A stretch of DNA of 64,000 bases from Streptomyces sp. SCUT-3 (lineage in GTDB: Bacteria; Actinomycetota; Actinomycetes; Streptomycetales; Streptomycetaceae), in assembly GCF_014083985.1 (NCBI RefSeq), contig NZ_CP046907.1:2646001-2710000 (forward strand), read 5' to 3'. A program made the translations under genes and the position numbers. Each line of letters begins with the position of its first letter. Within the stretch, counting starts at the first letter, position 1. Shown in pieces: positions 54,979-63,255 of this stretch. A model generated the notes under the pieces. That model saw nothing but the letters and a program-made list of their open reading frames with translations, was not told where the DNA came from and made no database searches.

Positions 54979-55473
54979 TCAGCCCTTCCGCGCCGCTCCG
55001 TGCGGCCACACGACCTCGACCGGCAGTCCGGCGGCGCGCGCGGCGGCCACGGTGTCGGCCGTGCCGCCCCGGCCGTTGCCCGGCCGTCCGTCCCACACGG
55101 CGACCAGCCGGTCCGCGCGGCGGAGGAGTTCGTCGTTGGCCGCCTCGTACGCGTCGCGGCCCGCCTCGGCGAAGGGCATCACGACGACCTCGGCGGCGGC
55201 CCGGTGGAGCCGGTCGAACCGCTCGGCGAAGTCGGGCTTGACCTTGGCCTCGCGGTAGTCCGCGGACGGCAGGACGACGACGAGCCTGCCGCCGAGGTCG
55301 AGGACCGCCTCGGCGAACAGGGAGTCCGCCCCCGCGGCGATGCAGGACACCCCGGTCAGCCGCCCGTCCGCCTCCCGGCCCAGCAGGCCCAGCAGGTCCA
55401 GCAGCGCGTGACGGACGAGGGGAACGCTCCCCTCCGTGAGGTCCATGTGCCCGGTCACTGCGACGACGGCCAT
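54979..55473 (-). CDS. SLOG-like (DprA/YpsA-fold) protein
   Basis: A 164-residue Rossmann-like protein: VAVTGHMDLTEGS, GVSCIAAGADSLFAEAVLDLGGRLVVVLP, NDELLRRADRLVAVWDGRPGNGRGGTADTVAAARAAG. The GAGAD and DGxxGxGxGGTAD patterns are those of SLOG/DprA-type nucleotide-binding domains. It would bind a nucleotide or nucleotide-derived signal. It follows the HTH-TPR regulator after 83 nt on the same strand, which makes a sensor-regulator unit plausible. Specific ligand unknown. Confidence 0.75.
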   Translation of the reverse strand: MAVVAVTGHMDLTEGSVPLVRHALLDLLGLLGREADGRLTGVSCIAAGADSLFAEAVLDLGGRLVVVLPSADYREAKVKPDFAERFDRLHRAAAEVVVMPFAEAGRDAYEAANDELLRRADRLVAVWDGRPGNGRGGTADTVAAARAAGLPVEVVWPHGAARKG

Positions 55474-55556
55474 GCCGTTCCTCTCCGATCGGTCCTTCAG
55501 CGGCCTGCGGGCTGCACACGGACGCCCCTGCGGCATCCCGCCCGGTCCCGGTGCCG

Positions 55557-56909
55557 TCATTTCGCCACCTGCGCGGGGGCCGTCGTGCGGGCGCGTTCGT
55601 ACAGCGCCCGGGCGTGCCGGTTCTTCAGGTGGGGGCGGATCGCCGCGAGCATCGCGCGGAACCGGTCGTCGCAGCGGCCCGACTGGACGTGCGGATAGTC
55701 GTCCAGGGCACGGTTCCAGTCCGAGCACGCCTCTTCGAGGAGGCCGGTCTCCAGTTTGCGCTCGGCGAGCATTCCCAGGTGGCGGACGCGGCCGCGCCGG
55801 TAGGCCGACTCCCGTTGCCGGTCGGAGTCCTCCAGCGCGGCGATGGCGGCCTTCTTGTCGCCGAGCGCGTACCGCACCTGGGCCGTGTGGTAGCTCAGCG
55901 AGGAGGGGTCGTAGGAGCCGAACGCCTTCGCCCTGGCCTCGGCCTTCTCCATCGCCCGCTCGGCCTCGGCGAGTTTGGCCAGGGCGAGGGACCGGTCCCC
56001 GGTCACCGCGGCCGCGTGGGCCTGCTGGCCCGCGAGGAAGGACCGCATCCGCGGACCGGCCTCGGGGGAGGCCGCGGAAGCCGCGTCGGCGAGGCGCAGT
56101 GCGTGGGGGCCGTGCCCCAGGTCGACGGCCTGCACGCTCATGCCACGCAATGTCGTGCAGTAGGCGAGGTGGTCCTCGGCACCGCCGGCCAGTTCTAGAG
56201 CCTTGAGGTAGTACTGCTGGGCGAGGCCGTCCGCGCGCTCGTCCATGGCCATGTAGCCGGTGAGGTAGCAGTGGTCCGCAGCGGCCGACAGCATGGCTCT
56301 GCGGACCTTCTCGGACGCGTCGGCCCGCAGGTACGGGGCGATGGTGTTGACGAGGAAGGCGGCGGCCATCGGCCTGGCGTGCCGACCGCCGAACATGTCG
56401 TCGATCGCACTGATCCGCTCCGTCACTGCGACGACGGTGTCGACCTCGCCCTGACCGATCCGTGCACGGGGATTGCGCCGTAACGCGTCGAAACGTTCGG
56501 CGGCATCCGGATAGCCGGGCACGGCCAGGGCCACGGAGTACAGCCCCGCGGCCCCGAGCACACTGCGTCGAGAAGGGTCCATGTCCGCTGCTCCCAGTTC
56601 GGCGAGTCCGTCCACGGTATCCACAGCCGTGGATGAACCGGCGGGAGTTCTCCGAAAGCCGGCCGCGGCCGGATACACCGGCCGGTTGAGCCTGCGGGAG
56701 AGCACTTCGAGGACGACCGGGAGAACCCGTGCCCGCGGCACGGTGCCGTTCAGCCAGTGCCAGACCGAGGATTCGTCGTACTTCAAGGCCAAGCCTGCCT
56801 CGGTTCCCGCCCGGTTGACCGCACGGGCGAACTGCGCATACGTCCAACCGGTTTCCTCGACCAGCGAGGCGAGACGGTCGTTGCCTCCGTGAACGGCCAC
56901 CTTCCCCAT
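55557..56909 (-). CDS. XRE-type HTH-TPR regulator
   Basis: A 450-residue protein. Residues 8-80 are an HTH (NDRLASLVEETGWTYAQFARAVNRAG with SSVWHWLNGTVPRARVLP), then a linker with a hydrophobic RRSVLGAAGLYSVALAVPG stretch, then about nine helical TPR-like repeats to the end. Streptomyces carries several such regulators of development and antibiotic production (NsdA-like layout). ATG 56909 is chosen; GTG 56900 has a better spaced GGAAGGA. Divergent from the ATPase gene at 57039, with A/T-rich direct repeats of GAATTCAAG at the start region. Confidence 0.82.
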   Translation of the reverse strand: MGKVAVHGGNDRLASLVEETGWTYAQFARAVNRAGTEAGLALKYDESSVWHWLNGTVPRARVLPVVLEVLSRRLNRPVYPAAAGFRRTPAGSSTAVDTVDGLAELGAADMDPSRRSVLGAAGLYSVALAVPGYPDAAERFDALRRNPRARIGQGEVDTVVAVTERISAIDDMFGGRHARPMAAAFLVNTIAPYLRADASEKVRRAMLSAAADHCYLTGYMAMDERADGLAQQYYLKALELAGGAEDHLAYCTTLRGMSVQAVDLGHGPHALRLADAASAASPEAGPRMRSFLAGQQAHAAAVTGDRSLALAKLAEAERAMEKAEARAKAFGSYDPSSLSYHTAQVRYALGDKKAAIAALEDSDRQRESAYRRGRVRHLGMLAERKLETGLLEEACSDWNRALDDYPHVQSGRCDDRFRAMLAAIRPHLKNRHARALYERARTTAPAQVAK

Positions 56910-57038
56910 TCCTTCCTGAAATTCAAGGAATTCAAGTTGCTCCTCGCCGCCGACTGTATCCACTCTGCGTGAAAGGACGTTGACTTTGCGTCAGCCGCTC
57001 GGTCCGGGCGGACGGAAGAGCACTGCCTGAGGAGCGAG

Positions 57039-57515
57039 ATGACGGCCGCCTTGAACATGGCCGGAACCAAAACCGTTGGGGCCGGCAGTCACCGGGACCT
57101 GTTGCGAACCGGTGGCGGAGGCTTCCTGCTGTCGTTCACCGCAACCCCGGAGAACATCCGCCCCGTTCGGGAGACTGTTCGCGCCGTCGTGGAGACGTGG
57201 GGCCTGGGAGGCCCGGGTGGCCTGGGCGACACTGCCTGTCTCGCCGTGACCGAACTCGTGGTGAACGTGGCCAGACATGCGACGGCACCTGATTGCTCCC
57301 TCCTGCTCCAGCGCACGCGGAACGGGCTCTACGCCGCAGTGACCGACACCGACCCGCGTCCGCCGGTGGTGCGTGAGCCCGACTGGGACAGCGAGTGCGG
57401 ACGAGGACTGTTCCTCCTCACCCGCACTGTGGACGGGTGGGGAGTCGTGCCGCGTCGGCCGGTGGGCAAGTCCGTCTGGTTCGTCCTGCGGGCGCCTTCC
57501 ACGGAACCGCAGTGA
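57039..57515 (+). CDS. Histidine-kinase-like ATPase (anti-sigma/SpoIIAB-type)
   Basis: A 158-residue single HATPase domain: LAVTELVVNVARHATAPDC (N box), GRGLFLLTRTVDGWGV (G box). Such proteins act as anti-sigma or switch kinases. It is divergent from the HTH-TPR gene and overlaps the Cys-rich gene by 4 nt (GTGA). GAGGAGC precedes ATG 57039. Its partner protein is unknown; the usual DUF397 gene is not present here. Confidence 0.88.
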   Translation: MTAALNMAGTKTVGAGSHRDLLRTGGGGFLLSFTATPENIRPVRETVRAVVETWGLGGPGGLGDTACLAVTELVVNVARHATAPDCSLLLQRTRNGLYAAVTDTDPRPPVVREPDWDSECGRGLFLLTRTVDGWGVVPRRPVGKSVWFVLRAPSTEPQ

Positions 57516-57790
57516 GCGCCCCGCTTTCGAACGGCCCGGAGAGGCAGTCGTTCACCTGTGGGCCGGGCAACCACTGCGACCGGGCCATCGGCTCCTGCAT
57601 GTGGCGCTGCGGTCGCCGAGGCGTCCCGGTCCTGTGGATCGGTGACATCGCCTCGTCCGGGATGCACGCACCGCTCTACGCCTGCGACGACTGCACGGCC
57701 GGGCTCGACGCACTGGTGTGGGCGTGGGCCCGCCACCGTGACGGCCTTGCTCCCCCCGATACGGCCGTCGACGGCTGCGGTTGCGGCTGA
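57512..57790 (+). CDS. Cys-rich mini-protein coupled to the ATPase
   Basis: A 92-residue protein starting with GTG in overlap with the ATPase stop. Nine Cys residues in CGPGNHCDRAIGSCMWRCG, YACDDC and a terminal CGCG suggest a zinc- or disulfide-bearing fold; WIGDIASSGMHAPLYACDDC looks like a small zinc-ribbon half. No signal peptide. Translational coupling suggests it works with the ATPase. Family not recognised. Confidence 0.75.
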   Translation: MSAPLSNGPERQSFTCGPGNHCDRAIGSCMWRCGRRGVPVLWIGDIASSGMHAPLYACDDCTAGLDALVWAWARHRDGLAPPDTAVDGCGCG

Positions 57791-57862
57791 CAGAGTCCGT
57801 GCGACCGGGAGGCGTGGCCGGTCGTTGTTCCGCACGACGGCGGCAGGAGGAGAACAACGGAC

Positions 57863-58405
57863 GTGGCAGCGGTGACGGAGTTCGAGGCGAAGGTGCTGGA
57901 GGTCGACCCGGAGGAGACGGCCGGGCGGATCCTCCGTGCGGGCGGCGAGTCGGTGGCGGAGCGGCTGATGCGGCGGTACGTCTACGACATCGCCCCGGGC
58001 GGGGCGGGGCGGTGGGTCCGGCTGCGGGACACCGGCTCGGAGGTGACCCTGTGCGTCAAGGAGATCGTCTCCGACGCCGTCGACGGCACCCGGGAGACGG
58101 AAGTGGCCGTCTCCGACTTCGCCACCGCGCACGCGCTGCTGGAACAGCTGGGGTTCCGGGCGAAGGCGTACCAGGAGAACCGCCGGACCTCCTTCGTCCT
58201 GGACGGGGTGCGGCTGGAGATCGACTCCTGGCCGCTGATCCCGCCCTACCTGGAGATCGAGGCCGACGAGGCCGAACAGGTGTGGAGGACCGCCGACCGG
58301 CTCGGCATCGACCGAAACGCGCTGACGTCGGAGAACACCACCGCGGTCTACGCCCGTCACGGAATCGACCTGGAGTCGATCATCGACCTGCGCTTCCCGT
58401 CCTGA
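57863..58405 (+). CDS. CYTH-domain protein
   Basis: A 180-residue CYTH (CyaB/thiamine triphosphatase) fold protein: EFEAKVLEVD (the ExExK-type motif), YVYDIAPGGAGRWVRLRDTG, TLCVKEIV, ETEVAVSDF, FVLDGVRLEIDSWPLIPPYLEIEAD. Such enzymes act on triphosphates or make cAMP; the activity cannot be assigned. GTG 57863 is preferred after GGAGGAGAA; GTG 57872 is in frame. Neighbours are unrelated by sequence. Confidence 0.88.
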   Translation: MAAVTEFEAKVLEVDPEETAGRILRAGGESVAERLMRRYVYDIAPGGAGRWVRLRDTGSEVTLCVKEIVSDAVDGTRETEVAVSDFATAHALLEQLGFRAKAYQENRRTSFVLDGVRLEIDSWPLIPPYLEIEADEAEQVWRTADRLGIDRNALTSENTTAVYARHGIDLESIIDLRFPS

Positions 58406-58532
58406 CCTGCCGCCGCCCGGGTACGGGAGTCGGCCGGCCTGCCGGGGTGCGTGGCCCGCACCCAGCAGTACCGGCGGAAGTATGGGCTGCGGCCACATCG
58501 GTGCGGGGGCGGTTGCTGCCTAGCCTGCGGTC

Positions 58533-59348
58533 ATGACCACGCCCACCCCACAGGGGCCCGTCCCGAACTCCGCCGCCCTCGGTCTCGACCTCGGCGGCCG
58601 CACCGCACTCGTCACCGGCGCCGCGAGCGGCATCGGCCGCGCCTGCGCGCTGCGGCTGGCCGCGGCCGGCGCGAAGGTGCGTGCCGTCGACCGGGACGCC
58701 GACGGCCTCGACGGCCTCGCCGACCACGCCCGGGGCCTGGACCTGTCCGGGACCGTCGAGCCGCACGTCCTGGACCTGACCGACCTGGACGCCGCCGAGC
58801 AGGCCGCGGCCGGCACCGACGTCCTCGTCAACAACGCCGGGATCCAGCTCGTCCGGCCCATCGAGGAGTTCCCGCCCGAGGTCTTCTCCACCGTGCTGAA
58901 GGTGATGCTGGAGGCGCCGTTCCGGCTGGTGCGCGGCGCCCTGCCGCACATGTACGGGCAGGGGTGGGGCCGGATCGTCAACGTCTCCTCGGTGCACGGG
59001 CTGCGCGCGTCCGCCTTCAAGTCGGCGTACGTGGCCGCCAAGCACGGCCTGGAGGGGTTCTCCAAGGTCGCCGCGCTGGAGGGCGCCCGGCACGGCGTCA
59101 CGTCCAACTGCGTCAACCCCGGCTACGTGCGGACGCCGCTGGTGGAGCGTCAGATCGGGGACCAGGCCGCGGCGCACGGCATCCCCGCCGAGCGGGTCGT
59201 CACGGAGATCATGCTCGGCGACTCGGCGTTGAAGCGGCTGATCGAGCCGGAGGAGGTCGCCGAGGCCGTGGCCTACCTGTGCACCCCGCAGGCGTCCTTC
59301 GTCACGGGCGTCTCGCTGCCCATGGACGGCGGCTGGACCGCGCACTGA
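58533..59348 (+). CDS. 3-hydroxybutyrate dehydrogenase-like SDR
   Basis: A 271-residue short-chain dehydrogenase: TGAASGIGR (NAD loop), NNAGIQLV, catalytic Ser in NVSSVHG and SAYVAAK (Tyr/Lys). The C-terminal PLVERQIGDQAAAHGIPAE with KRLIEPEEVAEAV is typical of D-3-hydroxybutyrate dehydrogenases, which make acetoacetate. TAGCCT (58521-58526) ends 6 nt before the ATG, so it is probably leaderless. An inverted repeat, GGGTGCG-N5-CGCACCC, lies at 58445-58463 in its promoter. The regulator gene follows after 37 nt. Confidence 0.9.
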   Translation: MTTPTPQGPVPNSAALGLDLGGRTALVTGAASGIGRACALRLAAAGAKVRAVDRDADGLDGLADHARGLDLSGTVEPHVLDLTDLDAAEQAAAGTDVLVNNAGIQLVRPIEEFPPEVFSTVLKVMLEAPFRLVRGALPHMYGQGWGRIVNVSSVHGLRASAFKSAYVAAKHGLEGFSKVAALEGARHGVTSNCVNPGYVRTPLVERQIGDQAAAHGIPAERVVTEIMLGDSALKRLIEPEEVAEAVAYLCTPQASFVTGVSLPMDGGWTAH

Positions 59349-59385
59349 CTGGCGCCCCGGCACGTCCCGGAGGTATCCCTGACCC

Positions 59386-61368
59386 GTGTCCGACGACCGG
59401 CGGGACGCCCGCCCCGAAACCAGCACCGGCACCCGCGCCGCCCCCCGCGCCGGCGCCCGCGGTGAGCCCCGCGACGGCGCCCGCGCGGGGGCCCGCGCCG
59501 AGGCGCCGTTCCTGGAGCTGCTCTCCCGGGGGGCGCCCGCCGAGGAGTACGAGCGGCCGGTGCTGCTCGCCCGCGCGGACGGGGCCGGAGGCGAGGAGCT
59601 GGCCGCGCTGGAGCGCGGCAAGCTCCTCGCCCTGCGGGTACGGGCCGAGCTGGAGGGCCGCCGGCGCCGCGAGGCGGAGCTGTCCGCGCTCTTCGAGACG
59701 GCGAACGACCTGGCCGGGCTGCGCGACCTGGACGCCGTGCTGCACGCCATCGTGCAGCGCGCCCGGTCCCTGCTGGGCACCGAGGTCGCCTACCTGACGC
59801 TCACCGACCGCAAGGCCGGCGACACCTACATGCGGGTCACCGAGGGGTCGGTCTCCGCGCGTTTCCAGCAGCTGCGGCTCGGCATGGGCGAGGGGCTGGG
59901 CGGCCTCGTCACCCAGACCGCCATGCCGTACGTGACCGACAACTACTTCGAGGACGCGCGCTTCCTGCACACCCGCACCATCGACGCGGGCGTGCAGGAG
60001 GAGGGGCTGGTGGCGATCCTCGGCGTGCCGCTGGTGCTCGGCACGGAGGTGATCGGCGTGCTCTTCGCCGCCGACCGCCGCGCCCGGGTCTTCGAACGCG
60101 GCCAGATCGCCCTGCTCGGCTCCTTCGCCGCGCACGCCGCCGTCGCCATCGACACCGCGAACCTCCTCGCCGAGACCCGGGCCGCGTTCGCCGAGCTGGA
60201 GGCGGCCAAGGAGAGCATCGAGCGCTCCTCCGAGGTGCACGACCGGCTCACCGAGCTGGTGCTGCACGGCGGGGGCGTGCACGAGGTGGCGTCCGCCCTG
60301 TCCCAGGTGCTGAACGGCCGCGTGGAGTTCCTCGAGGCCGGGGACGCGCCGGCGGGCGCGGCGGCGCAGTCCCGCGCCGACGGCCGCGCGGTGCGGCACG
60401 GCGACGACTGGGTGGCAGCAGTCTCGGCGGGCGGCGAACCCCTCGGCGCCCTCGTGCTGCGCGACGGCCCCGGGCTGGACCCGGTGGACCGGCGGACCCT
60501 GGAGCGGGCCGCCATGGTCACCTCGCTGCTGCTGCTCGCCCGCCGCTTCGCGGGCGAGGCCGAGCAGCGGGTCCGCGGCGAGCTGCTGGACGACCTCCTC
60601 GACGCCCCCGACCGGGAGCCGCGGCTGCTGCGCGAACGCGCCGCGCGGCTGCGGGCCGACCTCGACGCCCCGCACGTGGTGCTGGCAGCCCGGATCGACG
60701 CCTCGGCAGGCGCCGCCGGGGCCGGCACCGAGCCCGAGCGGGCCGCCGACCGGCAGCGGCTGTGGTCCGCCGCCTCCCACCTGGCGGCGACCCGCCAGGG
60801 CCTGGCCGCCGCCCGGGACGGCGGCACCGTCCTGCTGCTGCCCCTGGGCCCCTCGGACACCGCGACCGGCACCGCCCGGCAGGTCGCCGGGCAGCTCGGC
60901 GCGGCCGTGTGCGCCCCGGTCACCGTCGGCGCCTCCGCGCCGGTGGACGCGCCGGCCGCCCGGCCCGGCGCGGTCGTCGCCGCCTACACCGAGGCCCGCC
61001 GCTGCCTGGACGCCCTGCGGGCCTTCGGCCGCTCCGGGGAGGGCGCGGCGGCCGACGACTTCGGCTTCCTGGGGCTGCTGCTGGGCGACGCCCGCGACAT
61101 CGACGGCTTCGTGCAGCGCACCGTCGGCCCGGTCGTCGACTACGACGCGCGGCGCGGCACCGACCTGGTGCGCACCCTCGACGCCTACTTCGCCTGCGGC
61201 ATGAGCCCGGCCCGCACCAAGGACGAGCTGCACGTGCACGTCAACACGGTGGCGCAGCGGCTGGAGCGGGTCGGCCGCCTCCTCGGCCCGGACTGGCAGT
61301 CGCCCGCCAGGGCGCTGGAGGTGCAGCTCGCGCTGCGCCTGCACCGCCTCTCCGCGGGCGGCGGCTGA
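59386..61368 (+). CDS. GAF/PucR-type helix-turn-helix regulator
   Basis: A 660-residue regulator. The N-terminal 40 residues are Ala/Arg-rich. A coiled coil (about 70-105) leads into a GAF domain (about 110-265; LRLGMGEGLGGLVTQTAMPYVTDNY). A second signalling coil, a PucR-like middle domain and a C-terminal HTH (LVRTLDAYFACGMSPARTKDELHVHVNTVAQRLERV) follow. It is likely the activator or repressor of the 3-hydroxybutyrate genes: the dehydrogenase is immediately upstream and the transporter convergent. GTG start. Confidence 0.9.
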   Translation: MSDDRRDARPETSTGTRAAPRAGARGEPRDGARAGARAEAPFLELLSRGAPAEEYERPVLLARADGAGGEELAALERGKLLALRVRAELEGRRRREAELSALFETANDLAGLRDLDAVLHAIVQRARSLLGTEVAYLTLTDRKAGDTYMRVTEGSVSARFQQLRLGMGEGLGGLVTQTAMPYVTDNYFEDARFLHTRTIDAGVQEEGLVAILGVPLVLGTEVIGVLFAADRRARVFERGQIALLGSFAAHAAVAIDTANLLAETRAAFAELEAAKESIERSSEVHDRLTELVLHGGGVHEVASALSQVLNGRVEFLEAGDAPAGAAAQSRADGRAVRHGDDWVAAVSAGGEPLGALVLRDGPGLDPVDRRTLERAAMVTSLLLLARRFAGEAEQRVRGELLDDLLDAPDREPRLLRERAARLRADLDAPHVVLAARIDASAGAAGAGTEPERAADRQRLWSAASHLAATRQGLAAARDGGTVLLLPLGPSDTATGTARQVAGQLGAAVCAPVTVGASAPVDAPAARPGAVVAAYTEARRCLDALRAFGRSGEGAAADDFGFLGLLLGDARDIDGFVQRTVGPVVDYDARRGTDLVRTLDAYFACGMSPARTKDELHVHVNTVAQRLERVGRLLGPDWQSPARALEVQLALRLHRLSAGGG

Positions 61369-61455
61369 CGGCCCACCGGGCGCTCCCGGGCCCGGGTCCC
61401 GGGAGCGGGTCCCGGGTGCGGGTCCAGGTCCGGATCCCGCGCCCCGCAACGCGTT

Positions 61456-61488
61456 CCGCCGCGCAGACCGGTGTGGTCTGCGCGGCGG
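61456..61488. terminator. Bidirectional terminator
   Basis: CCGCCGCGCAGACC pairs perfectly with GGTCTGCGCGGCGG around GGTGT, between the convergent regulator and transporter genes. A second hairpin (GGCGGGCCCGG, 61504-61530) follows. Confidence 0.88.
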
Positions 61489-61545
61489 CTGCGGTGGTGG
61501 GCGGGCGGGCCCGGGCTGTCCGGGCCCGCCGGGACGGCGGTGCGG

Positions 61546-62967
61546 TCACACGCTCCGGGCGGGGGCGGTGTCCTCGGCGGCCGGGCGGCCGGCGGCGGCG
61601 CCCGCGTCCGAGCCGATCTCGTCCAGGTCGCGGTGCCTGGTCTCCTTGGCGCAGGCGATCGCGACCACGGTGATCAGCGCGGCGGCGATCACGTAGAGGG
61701 CGATCGGGGTGGCGCTGTGGTACTCGTTCAGCAGGGCGGTGGCGATCAGCGGCGCCGGGGCGCCGGCCGCGACCGAGGAGAACTGGGCGCCGATCGAGGC
61801 GCCGGAGTAGCGCATGCGGGTCGCGAACATCTCGGAGAAGAACGCGGCCTGCGGCGCGTACATCGCCCCGTGCAGGACCAGGCCGACGGTGACCGCGAGC
61901 AGCAGGGTGCCGAAGGTCGCGGTGTCGATGAGCCAGAAGAACGGGAAGGCCCACGCGCCCACGCCGATCGCGCCGATCAGGTAGACGGGGCGGCGGCCCA
62001 GCCGGTCCGACAGGGCGCCCCAGGCCGGGATGGCCGCGAAGTGGACCGCGGAGGCGATGAGCACGGCGTTGAGGGCGGTCTGCTTGTCGAGGTCCACCTG
62101 CTCGGTGGCGTAGACGAGGATGAACGCGGTGATCACGTAGAAGCTGATGTTCTCGGCCATCCGGGCGCCCATGGCGACCAGGACGTCCTTCCAGTGGTGC
62201 CGCAGCACGGCGACCAGCGGCATCTGCTCGACCTTGTCCTCCGCCTTCTTGGCGGCCTGGGCGCGGGCCAGGGCGGCCTTGAAGACCGGGGACTCGTCGA
62301 CCGACAGCCGGATCCACATGCCGACGAGCACCAGCACGCCGGAGAGCAGGAACGGGATCCGCCAGCCCCAGGAGACGAACGCCTCCTCGGTGAGCACCGC
62401 GGTCAGGATCGCGAGGACGGCGGTGGCCAGCAGCTGGCCGGCGGGGGCGCCGGTCTGCGGCCACGAGGCCCAGAACCCGCGGCGCTTCGCGTCGCCGTGC
62501 TCGGAGACCAGCAGCACCGCGCCGCCCCACTCGCCGCCGAGCGCGAAGCCCTGGACGAGCCGCAGCACGGTCAGCAGGATCGCCGCCGAGGACCCGATCG
62601 TGGCGTGAGTGGGCAGCAGGCCGATGAGGAACGTCGCACCGCCCATCATCAGCAGGCTGATGACCAACAGCTTCTTGCGTCCGAGCCGGTCGCCGTAGTG
62701 GCCGAAGACGAGCGCGCCGATGGGCCGGGCGGCGAAGCCCACCGCGTAGGTGAGGAAGGCCAGCAGAGTGCCGACCAGCGGGTCGGACTCGGGGAAGAAC
62801 AGCTTGTTGAAGACGAGGGCCGCCGCGGAGCCGTAGAGGAAGAAGTCGTACCACTCGATGGTGGTGCCGATGAGGCTCGCGGCGACGATGCGGCGGAGCG
62901 AGCCGGGGGCGGCGTCGGGGGCGGGGGCGGGTTCTGGGGCGCTGGGCGCCGGGGGCGGCACTGCCAT
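61546..62967 (-). CDS. MHS-family MFS transporter
   Basis: A 473-residue 12-TM secondary transporter of the metabolite:H+ symporter family: ASLIGTTIEWYDFFLYGSAAALVF, GHYGDRLGRKKLL and ALSDRLGRRPVYLIG are signatures. Substrates of the family are small organic acids or betaine; next to the hydroxybutyrate dehydrogenase, 3-hydroxybutyrate is a reasonable guess. An N-terminal Pro/Ala stretch precedes the first helix. The upstream region holds the palindrome at 63068. Confidence 0.93.
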   Translation of the reverse strand: MAVPPPAPSAPEPAPAPDAAPGSLRRIVAASLIGTTIEWYDFFLYGSAAALVFNKLFFPESDPLVGTLLAFLTYAVGFAARPIGALVFGHYGDRLGRKKLLVISLLMMGGATFLIGLLPTHATIGSSAAILLTVLRLVQGFALGGEWGGAVLLVSEHGDAKRRGFWASWPQTGAPAGQLLATAVLAILTAVLTEEAFVSWGWRIPFLLSGVLVLVGMWIRLSVDESPVFKAALARAQAAKKAEDKVEQMPLVAVLRHHWKDVLVAMGARMAENISFYVITAFILVYATEQVDLDKQTALNAVLIASAVHFAAIPAWGALSDRLGRRPVYLIGAIGVGAWAFPFFWLIDTATFGTLLLAVTVGLVLHGAMYAPQAAFFSEMFATRMRYSGASIGAQFSSVAAGAPAPLIATALLNEYHSATPIALYVIAAALITVVAIACAKETRHRDLDEIGSDAGAAAGRPAAEDTAPARSV

Positions 62968-63067
62968 GGGTCACCACTTCCGAGCGGGACGGGGCGCGGC
63001 GGGCGCCCCTGTGGAACGATGTTTGTTCGTGTCGCCACACCGTAGGAACAGTGCGGCCGTCCCCCCA

Positions 63068-63084
63068 TGTGGTGGGACACCACA
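63068..63084. promoter_or_regulatory. Palindrome upstream of the MHS transporter
   Basis: TGTGGTG-GGA-CACCACA is a perfect 7+7 palindrome about 100 nt before the transporter start. GTGT-GGCG-ACAC also occurs nearer the start. Both are candidate operators for the GAF/PucR regulator. Confidence 0.5.
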
Positions 63085-63200
63085 GTCCGGGCGCTCCCTG
63101 TGCACCCCGCACCCATGACGTGCGGCCGCCCCCGCCCCGGCGGGAGCCGGAACGGGGGCGGGGGGTCGTACGCGGGACCGTGCGCGGGGAGTCGGCCCAT

Positions 63201-63248
63201 CGGGGAGTCAACCCGGCGGGGAGTCAACCCGGCGGGGAGTCGGTCCGG
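63201..63248. repeat. 16-bp tandem repeat, three units
   Basis: CGGGGAGTCAACCCGG is repeated three times (the third with changes), ending just past the stop of the partial hydrolase gene. Confidence 0.8.
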
Positions 63249-63255
63249 CCGGGAG

